Shown here piece after piece: positions 46,794 to 54,202 of a stretch of 54,202 bases of DNA. Position numbers and translations under genes: made by a program. Source of the stretch: Sporolactobacillus sp. CQH2019 (lineage in GTDB: Bacteria > Bacillota > Bacilli > Bacillales > Sporolactobacillaceae). Position 1 is the stretch's first letter, and every line of letters starts with the position of its first letter. The notes under the pieces were generated by a model, which made no database searches, was not told where the DNA came from, and saw only the letters and a program-made list of their open reading frames with translations. The stretch is from positions 1 to 54,202 of the forward strand of contig NZ_JARAJZ010000020.1 in the NCBI RefSeq assembly GCF_028765345.1, given 5' to 3'.

Positions 46794-47669
46794 GTGAGCG
46801 ATTATTTAATCAAAGCGCTGGCCTGCCGTGATCGTCTCAGAGTGATGACGACGGTGACCACCGAAACAATCCGTGAGGCTCAGCGTCGCCATCAGACGTG
46901 GCCGACCGCTTCGGCGGCACTGGGCCGGACAATGACGGCGACGATGATGATGGGCGCACAGATGAAGGAGGATGAAAAAATCACGGTCACGATTCAGGGC
47001 GGCGGCCCGATCGGCGCGATCGTCGCCGATGCGGACACAAAGGGTAACGTTCGCGGCTATGTGACCAATCCCGAGGTGCACTTCGACCTGAATGAATACG
47101 GAAAACTGGATGTTGCGCGCGCCGTCGGCTCGGACGGCTTTCTGAGCGTGGTCAGGGATCTGGGACTGAGAGACAATTTTACGGGCCGTGTTCCGCTGGT
47201 CTCCGGTGAAATCGGTGATGATTTCACGTATTACTTTGCCCGCTCCGAACAGATTCCTTCTGCCGTCGGCGTCGGCGTGCTGGTCAATCCCGATCATACG
47301 GTCAAAGCGTCGGGCGGTTTCCTGATTCAGGTGCTTCCGGATACGGAAGACGCCGTCATCGAAAAAATCGAGCAGCGGATCAAGGAGATTCCGCCGATCT
47401 CGCGATTAATTGATGCCGGCCGCACGCCGGCCGATCTGCTTGCCGATCTGTTCCCGGACGCTGATTATCGGGTGCTTGAGAAAGTACCGGTACATTTTCA
47501 CTGCACCTGTTCAAAGGAGAAATTCGGCCGTACGCTTGCCGGCCTCGGCCGTGCGCAGGTCCGATCGATGATTGAAGAGGATCACGGAGCGGATGCTGTC
47601 TGTCACTTTTGCGAGACGGTGTACCATTTCACTGAGGATGAATTGAAAGCGATGCTTATCGATAAATAA
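46794..47669 (+). CDS. hslO: Redox-regulated chaperone Hsp33
   Basis: Hsp33 is a holdase activated by oxidation and unfolding. The 291-residue protein has the N-terminal core domain ([33 protein letters not shown]) and the C-terminal zinc redox switch. Its four Cys are in HCTCSKEKF and CHFCETVY, about residues 238-273. The start is GTG 46794 behind a very strong AAAGGAGGAGGGG. It shares a transcript with coaX. The same order, followed by cysK, is found in B. subtilis. Confidence 0.97.
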   Translation: MSDYLIKALACRDRLRVMTTVTTETIREAQRRHQTWPTASAALGRTMTATMMMGAQMKEDEKITVTIQGGGPIGAIVADADTKGNVRGYVTNPEVHFDLNEYGKLDVARAVGSDGFLSVVRDLGLRDNFTGRVPLVSGEIGDDFTYYFARSEQIPSAVGVGVLVNPDHTVKASGGFLIQVLPDTEDAVIEKIEQRIKEIPPISRLIDAGRTPADLLADLFPDADYRVLEKVPVHFHCTCSKEKFGRTLAGLGRAQVRSMIEEDHGADAVCHFCETVYHFTEDELKAMLIDK

Positions 47670-47744
47670 ATGCCGGCAACCTCCGTTTTACTAATCATCA
47701 CTAGATGAAACAGAGCGCCGCGGGTCGGCGGCCGGCCGGAAAAA

Positions 47745-47773
47745 TTGACGTAGGAATAGAACGTTGTTACTAT
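47745..47773 (+). promoter_or_regulatory. Sigma-A promoter of cysK
   Basis: TTGACG (47745-47750), 17 bases, TACTAT (47768-47773) lies 55 bases before cysK. I could not recognise a clear CymR site or an S-box here. Confidence 0.75.
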
Positions 47774-47828
47774 GGAATCAAAAACAGAGATGCTGACTCC
47801 GATTTTACAAACAAAGGGGAGACAAGTC

Positions 47829-48749
47829 ATGACAGTTGCAAACTCAGTGACCGAATTGATTGGAAAAACGCCGGTTGTCCGGCTGAATCATCTGACGGGG
47901 GAGGACGATGCGGAACTTTACGCCAAACTGGAATACTTTAATCCGGGAAGCAGTGTGAAGGACCGAATCGCTCTGGCGATGATCGAAACAGCTGAAAAGG
48001 AAGGCAAGCTGAAGCCGAATGACACGATTATTGAACCGACAAGCGGAAATACGGGTATCGGGCTGGCGCTTGTTGCGGCCGTCAAGGGCTATAAAGCCAT
48101 TCTCGTCATGCCGGAAACGATGAGTATTGAACGGCGCAAATTATTCAAAGCCTACGGTGCGGAAGTGATCCTGACTCCGGGCTCTCAGGCTATCAAGGGT
48201 TCCATTGCGAAAGCCCAGGAACTGGCCAAAGAGAAGGGCTATTTTCTTCCTCAGCAATTTAAGAATCCTGCCAATCCGCAGATTCACTATTTGACGACGG
48301 GCAAGGAAATCGCTGATGCTTTTGACTCGCTTGATGCCTTCGTTGCCGGGGTCGGTACGGGCGGAACGCTGAGCGGCAGCGGAAAAGCGCTGAAAGAACG
48401 GTTCGAAAATATCAAAGTTGTGGCTGTCGAGCCGAAGGACTCTCCGGTACTTAACGGCGGCAAGGGCGGTCCGCATAAGATTCAGGGTATCGGGACCGGA
48501 TTTATCCCCGACACTCTGGATACTGAGATTTACGATGAAGTGATCGACGTCACCAATGAACAGGCTTTTGAATATGCCCGCCTTGCCGGCAAAAAAGAAG
48601 GCGTTCTCGCCGGTATATCCGGCGGTGCGGCAATTTACGCCGGCGTTCAGGTGGCCAAGGAGCTGGGCAAGGGAAAGAAAGTCGTTGTTATCGTTCCGGA
48701 TAACGGGGAAAGATATCTCAGCACATCTCTTTATCAGACCGAAGACTGA
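47829..48749 (+). CDS. cysK: Cysteine synthase
   Basis: CysK makes cysteine from O-acetylserine and sulphide. The 306-residue PLP enzyme shows the PLP lysine in [14 protein letters not shown] (about 33-46), the Asn loop [14 protein letters not shown], the phosphate-binding [11 protein letters not shown] and the C-terminal [10 protein letters not shown]. The start is ATG 47829 with GGGGAG upstream. The longer open frame from 47772 would include the promoter region and is not used. It has its own promoter and terminator. pabB, pabA and pabC, which follow in B. subtilis, are absent. Confidence 0.96.
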   Translation: MTVANSVTELIGKTPVVRLNHLTGEDDAELYAKLEYFNPGSSVKDRIALAMIETAEKEGKLKPNDTIIEPTSGNTGIGLALVAAVKGYKAILVMPETMSIERRKLFKAYGAEVILTPGSQAIKGSIAKAQELAKEKGYFLPQQFKNPANPQIHYLTTGKEIADAFDSLDAFVAGVGTGGTLSGSGKALKERFENIKVVAVEPKDSPVLNGGKGGPHKIQGIGTGFIPDTLDTEIYDEVIDVTNEQAFEYARLAGKKEGVLAGISGGAAIYAGVQVAKELGKGKKVVVIVPDNGERYLSTSLYQTED

Positions 48750-48800
48750 GCGGAGACGGAAGGTTTTCCGTACGGTGTCAGGACACAATTAAAAAAGCGG

Positions 48801-48832
48801 GAGGATCACGGGCAACCGGGTCCTCTTTTTTT
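48801..48832 (+). terminator. Intrinsic terminator after cysK
   Basis: GAGGA (48801-48805) pairs with TCCTC (48821-48825), with an inner CGG/CCG. Seven T residues follow. Confidence 0.8.
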
Positions 48833-48926
48833 AGATGCGGCCGGAGCTGAACGTTCTGTGAAACGTATCCGGATCGGCCATTAAGCCGGGTCTTGACTGC
48901 TCGTTTCAGAAGGTAAGGGGCATCTG

Positions 48927-48935
48927 TGCTATACT
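48927..48935 (+). promoter_or_regulatory. Extended -10 promoter of the folate operon
   Basis: TGCTATACT (48927-48935) is an extended -10 element about 60 bases before the folP start. No -35 at normal spacing is seen; the TTGACT at 48893 is too far. Confidence 0.55.
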
Positions 48936-48994
48936 TATTTATGTTTATGTTAAATAATAGATTCAAAAGTCGATCTTTTCAGGGGGGTATCGGG

Positions 48995-49852
48995 TTGTCT
49001 GTTGATACGTTGCGTGTTTCACCCTACCATCTGCTTAAAGTAAGAGACAAAGTTCTGGATTATCGTGAAAAAACAGTCATTATGGGAATTTTAAATGTTA
49101 CACCGGACTCATTTTCAGACGGAGGCAGGTTTAATCGGATCGGCAGAGCCGTGGAGCATGTCGCGGAAATGGAACGCGACGGAGCAGATATTGTCGATGT
49201 CGGCGGCGAGTCAACGCGGCCCGGTTATACGCCGATATCTGTTGAAGAAGAAGCCGGACGCGTGGTTCCGATGATTCGGGCCATTCGAATGCGCACGGAT
49301 ATTCCGATATCAATCGATACTTACAAGGCGGAGACCGCACGCCGGGCACTTGACGCGGGTGCGGATATTATCAATGATGTCTGGGGTGCCAAGGCCGATC
49401 CGGATATGGCAAAGGTGGCGGCCGAATACGGGGCTCCGATTGTTCTCATGCACAATCGTCACAATACTCAGTATGACAATATTATAGAAGATATGAAAGA
49501 AGATCTGCGCGTCAGTATTCGCCTGGCGCTCGATGCGGGAGTTGCACCGGAAAAGATCATTCTCGATCCGGGAATCGGATTCGCCAAAGATTATGAACAG
49601 AATCTGATTGTTATGAACCACTTGGAGGATTTTCATGAACTCGGCTATCCGATTTTACTGGGTACTTCGAGAAAGGGCTTTATTGGCAAAACCCTGAATG
49701 TCACGGTTGACCATCGCGTGGAAGGAACGGGAGCGACGGTTTGCCTTGGCATTGCCAAAGGCTGCCAGATTATGCGTATCCACGACGTGCTGCCCATGGT
49801 GCGCATGGCGAAAATGATGGACACCATGCTGCGGGGGGGTCATCGTGGTTGA
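48995..49852 (+). CDS. folP: Dihydropteroate synthase
   Basis: FolP joins p-aminobenzoate to 6-hydroxymethyl-dihydropterin pyrophosphate and is the sulphonamide target. The 285-residue TIM-barrel protein (same length as B. subtilis Sul) shows IMGILNVTPDSFSDGGRF, DVGGESTRPGYTPI, PISIDTYKAE and LGTSRKGFIG. The start is TTG 48995 with AGGGGGG 7 bases upstream. The open frame extends 69 bases upstream but covers the promoter. It overlaps the next gene by 8 bases. p-Aminobenzoate genes are not beside it as in B. subtilis. Confidence 0.95.
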   Translation: MSVDTLRVSPYHLLKVRDKVLDYREKTVIMGILNVTPDSFSDGGRFNRIGRAVEHVAEMERDGADIVDVGGESTRPGYTPISVEEEAGRVVPMIRAIRMRTDIPISIDTYKAETARRALDAGADIINDVWGAKADPDMAKVAAEYGAPIVLMHNRHNTQYDNIIEDMKEDLRVSIRLALDAGVAPEKIILDPGIGFAKDYEQNLIVMNHLEDFHELGYPILLGTSRKGFIGKTLNVTVDHRVEGTGATVCLGIAKGCQIMRIHDVLPMVRMAKMMDTMLRGGHRG

Positions 49853-50726
49853 TAAAATCGCCGTGACCGGGATGCGCTTTTATGGTTATCACGGCGCATT
49901 GCCGGAAGAAAAGAAAATCGGCCAGCGTTTTTTTGTAGACGTCTGGCTGTCTGTTGATCTTTACGGTGCCGGAACAAGCGACAGTCTGAGCCAGACGATT
50001 AATTATGCGAAAATCTACGGACTCGTCAGGGACGTTGTGGAGGGGCCCAGTTTTAAGCTTATTGAGGCCGTGGCGGAAAAGGTCGCAAAGGTTTTGCTGA
50101 ACGCTTTCCCGCGAGCGGAGGTTTGCCATGTAAGGGTTGTCAAGCCGGATCCGCCGATTGCCGGGCACTATGATTCGGTGTCCGTCGAGATCGAAAGACG
50201 CCGATCCTCCGTTTATATCGGGCTCGGATCAAATGTCGGCGACCGGGCGCTTTTTCTAAAGCGGGCGCTGGAAAAAATGGATGTAGCAGCAAACATAACC
50301 GTGGTCCGCTGTTCATCCATTTATGAAACGGATCCGTACGGCCCCGTACAGCAGGACGATTTTTTAAATATGGCGGTCCTGGTTGAAACATTGTTGCCTC
50401 CCATGGCGCTGCTTATGGAGATTCAGCAGATTGAAGCGGAACTTCAGAGGAAGCGGGAGATCCACTGGGGACCGAGAACGATCGATCTTGATATTCTGCT
50501 TTATAATCAGGACGCGATTGACATGGAAAAGCTGTCCGTGCCTCACCCGGAAATGGCGCGCCGCGCCTTTGTCCTCCGACCGCTGTTTGAGATTGCTCCG
50601 CATCTGGTTGTGCCGGGAGTCAACCGCTCAGTGACCGACCTGTGGCAGAATCTCGATCAAAAAGGGGGCGTGCGGTTATGGAAAGCGAACAATGGGGAAG
50701 GAGAATTCGGGCTTTTCGTAAATTAA
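49845..50726 (+). CDS. folBK: FolB-FolK fusion: dihydroneopterin aldolase and pyrophosphokinase
   Basis: One 293-residue frame carries two folate enzymes that are separate in B. subtilis. Residues 1-118 are dihydroneopterin aldolase (FolB): IAVTGMRFYGYHGALPEEK, INYAKIY, SFKLIEAVAEKVA. Residues 121-270 are 6-hydroxymethyl-dihydropterin pyrophosphokinase (FolK): VYIGLGSNVGDRALFLKRAL, IYETDPYGPVQQDDFLNMAV, WGPRTIDLDILLY, VPHPEMARRAFVLRPL. The junction ERRRSSVYIG has no linker. A similar fusion is known as SulD in Streptococcus pneumoniae. The GTG start overlaps folP. The last 16 codons overlap the next gene. Confidence 0.94.
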   Translation: MVDKIAVTGMRFYGYHGALPEEKKIGQRFFVDVWLSVDLYGAGTSDSLSQTINYAKIYGLVRDVVEGPSFKLIEAVAEKVAKVLLNAFPRAEVCHVRVVKPDPPIAGHYDSVSVEIERRRSSVYIGLGSNVGDRALFLKRALEKMDVAANITVVRCSSIYETDPYGPVQQDDFLNMAVLVETLLPPMALLMEIQQIEAELQRKREIHWGPRTIDLDILLYNQDAIDMEKLSVPHPEMARRAFVLRPLFEIAPHLVVPGVNRSVTDLWQNLDQKGGVRLWKANNGEGEFGLFVN

Positions 50727-50881
50727 AGGGGTACACACAGGTTCAACTGGCTAAGGAACTGGGAATATCTTTATCCCTGTTGGGAGAGGTTGAGAGAGAC
50801 AGCCGTAAACCGACGGCGGAGTTTATTGAGCGGGTCTGCGGCCAGCTGGATATATCTGTTGATGAAATGAAAAGATTATAA
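50678..50881 (+). CDS. yazB: Small XRE-family regulator (YazB-like)
   Basis: This 67-residue protein is little more than one lambda-repressor-type helix-turn-helix: GRRIRAFRKLKGYTQVQLAK, then ELGISLSLLGEVERDSRKPT and the fourth helix. YazB has the same size and place in B. subtilis, between folK and dusB. Its targets are unknown. The start is ATG 50678 with AAGGGGG about 11 bases upstream, lying 49 bases inside folBK. dusB follows 28 bases after the stop, so it belongs to the folate operon. Confidence 0.88.
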   Translation: MESEQWGRRIRAFRKLKGYTQVQLAKELGISLSLLGEVERDSRKPTAEFIERVCGQLDISVDEMKRL

Positions 50882-50909
50882 AAGATTCAAGAAAAGGAGA
50901 GGTGACGGG

Positions 50910-53548
<2,639 letters not shown>

Positions 53549-53584
53549 CCGGCGATACCGGCCTCTTTTGAATGACCGGCAGTT

Positions 53585-53628
53585 CACCTATCCCCAAACT
53601 GCAGTTTTTGGAGAAAGGTGGATTTTTT
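53585..53628 (+). terminator. Intrinsic terminator after lysS
   Basis: CACCT-TC-CC-AAAC on the left arm (53585-53599) pairs with GTTT-GG-GA-AGGTG (53604-53620) with small mismatches. GATTTTTT follows. Confidence 0.75.
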
Positions 53629-53714
53629 ATTTCAAGCAGCTCCCCGGGAAAGCAATGAAAAAGCGACGAATGTATTGGGCCGGATCGATGCGCCGATCTG
53701 CCTTAACAAAGGTC

Positions 53715-53760
53715 GAGCCGGCCGGACGAAAGGGAGAAGCCCCTTTAGGCAGGCCGGCTC
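53715..53760. repeat. Strong two-tier inverted repeat
   Basis: GAGCCGGCC (53715-53723) pairs perfectly with GGCCGGCTC (53752-53760), and inside it AAAGGG (53729-53734) pairs with CCCTTT (53741-53746). No T tract follows. It lies between the lysS terminator and the rrn promoters. Confidence 0.7.
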
Positions 53761-53851
53761 TGGTGAACATAAAGAACAGGGGCAGATTTTCCATACTATG
53801 ACAAAGAATTCGGCGTCTGTTAAATTAACAGTGTCGTTATTTCATGTTTCA

Positions 53852-53880
53852 TTGACAAAGAAGGGGAATGTTGGTAGTAT
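53852..53880 (+). promoter_or_regulatory. rrn promoter P1
   Basis: TTGACA (53852-53857), 17 bases, TAGTAT (53875-53880). First of three evenly built sigma-A promoters leading out of the window. Confidence 0.75.
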
Positions 53881-53922
53881 TTTTATATTGTTGAGAAATC
53901 GCTTTTCAAATAAAAAAGGCCG

Positions 53923-53951
53923 TTGACTTTTTTCGACAATCTATTTATAAT
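53923..53951 (+). promoter_or_regulatory. rrn promoter P2
   Basis: TTGACT (53923-53928), 17 bases, TATAAT (53946-53951). Its -10 lies 71 bases after that of P1. Confidence 0.85.
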
Positions 53952-54029
53952 TGAAAAGGTCGTTTTGATGCGGCAGTTAGTTATATCTTTTTTATCGTTA
54001 TCAATCGAGATGTTTCAGTAAAATTTTTA

Positions 54030-54058
54030 TTGACATCAATGATTTTTGTTGATAAAAT
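54030..54058 (+). promoter_or_regulatory. rrn promoter P3
   Basis: TTGACA (54030-54035), 17 bases, TAAAAT (54053-54058). It is the promoter closest to the 16S leader. Confidence 0.85.
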
Positions 54059-54090
54059 AGATAAGTCGCCCATAGAAGCGACGAAGCGAA

Positions 54091-54202
54091 TGTTCCTTGA
54101 AAACTGAACAAAAGCCAAGCGCAATTGAGAAGGGGCCCACCCTTCAATCAATTCAAACAGCTGAGGAATCAAACACGGAAACAACGGATCTGCGGATCCG
54201 AA
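54091..54202 (+). promoter_or_regulatory. 16S rRNA leader with boxA-like antitermination site
   Basis: TGTTCCTTGAAAACTGAAC begins at 54091 and matches the TGTTCTTTGAAAAC motif common in Bacillales rRNA leaders and spacers, where Nus factors act. The rest to the window end is leader sequence; no 16S start (AGAGTTTGATC) is reached. Confidence 0.75.

Overview
The window is a chromosomal segment from an endospore-forming member of the Bacillales. It carries gin, yabG, sspF, spoVG, spoVT, yabP, yabQ, spoIIE and yabS together with housekeeping genes, all on the + strand. Gene order follows the origin-proximal Bacillus subtilis interval between the rrn operon upstream of csfB and the rrn operon downstream of lysS. 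The first 38 bases are the 3' end of a 5S rRNA gene. The last 350 bases hold three tandem sigma-A promoters and a leader that must feed a 16S gene just outside the window, so the segment lies between two rrn operons in the same orientation. Base composition is balanced by eye, and TTG and GTG starts are common. A Sporolactobacillaceae-like relative would fit, but this cannot be proved from the sequence alone.

1-7.5 kb is the accessory part, with nothing equivalent in the B. subtilis interval. It holds tandem rrn terminators, an orphan MORN/YwqK-like protein, an autoregulated MarR-family repressor with an ordered operator array, a heterodimeric ABC exporter pair preceded by two overlapping micro-ORFs, and a second MurG-type glycosyltransferase. 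This is where the most unusual signal lies: a structured leader whose micro-ORFs are chained by ATGA and TTGA overlaps to the exporter start.

7.9-20.2 kb is the conserved block gin, yaaO-like decarboxylase, tmk, darA, yaaR, holB, ricT, yabA, yabB, yazA, rsmI, metS, tatD, rnmV, rsmA. It joins nucleotide supply, c-di-AMP sensing, replication control, rRNA and tRNA modification and the start of translation.

20.4-32.9 kb carries yabG, veg, sspF, ispE, purR, spoVG, glmU, prs, ctc, pth, mfd and spoVT. Vegetative and sporulation promoters alternate. A sigma-G promoter before sspF, a sigma-H promoter before spoVG and an inverted PurBox pair before purR are readable.

33-48.7 kb carries a MurJ/SpoVB-type flippase, HU, rqcP, yabP, yabQ, divIC, yabR, spoIIE, yabS, yabT, tilS, hprT, ftsH, coaX, hslO and cysK, covering spore and septum formation, ribosome rescue, tRNA lysidine synthesis and proteostasis. 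48.9-53.5 kb carries folP, a fused folB-folK, a small XRE regulator, dusB and lysS, then the next rrn operon.

Compared with B. subtilis, the window lacks xpaC/yaaN, abrB, yabE, yabJ, fin, yabN (replaced by HU), the tRNA pair before spoIIE and the pab genes.
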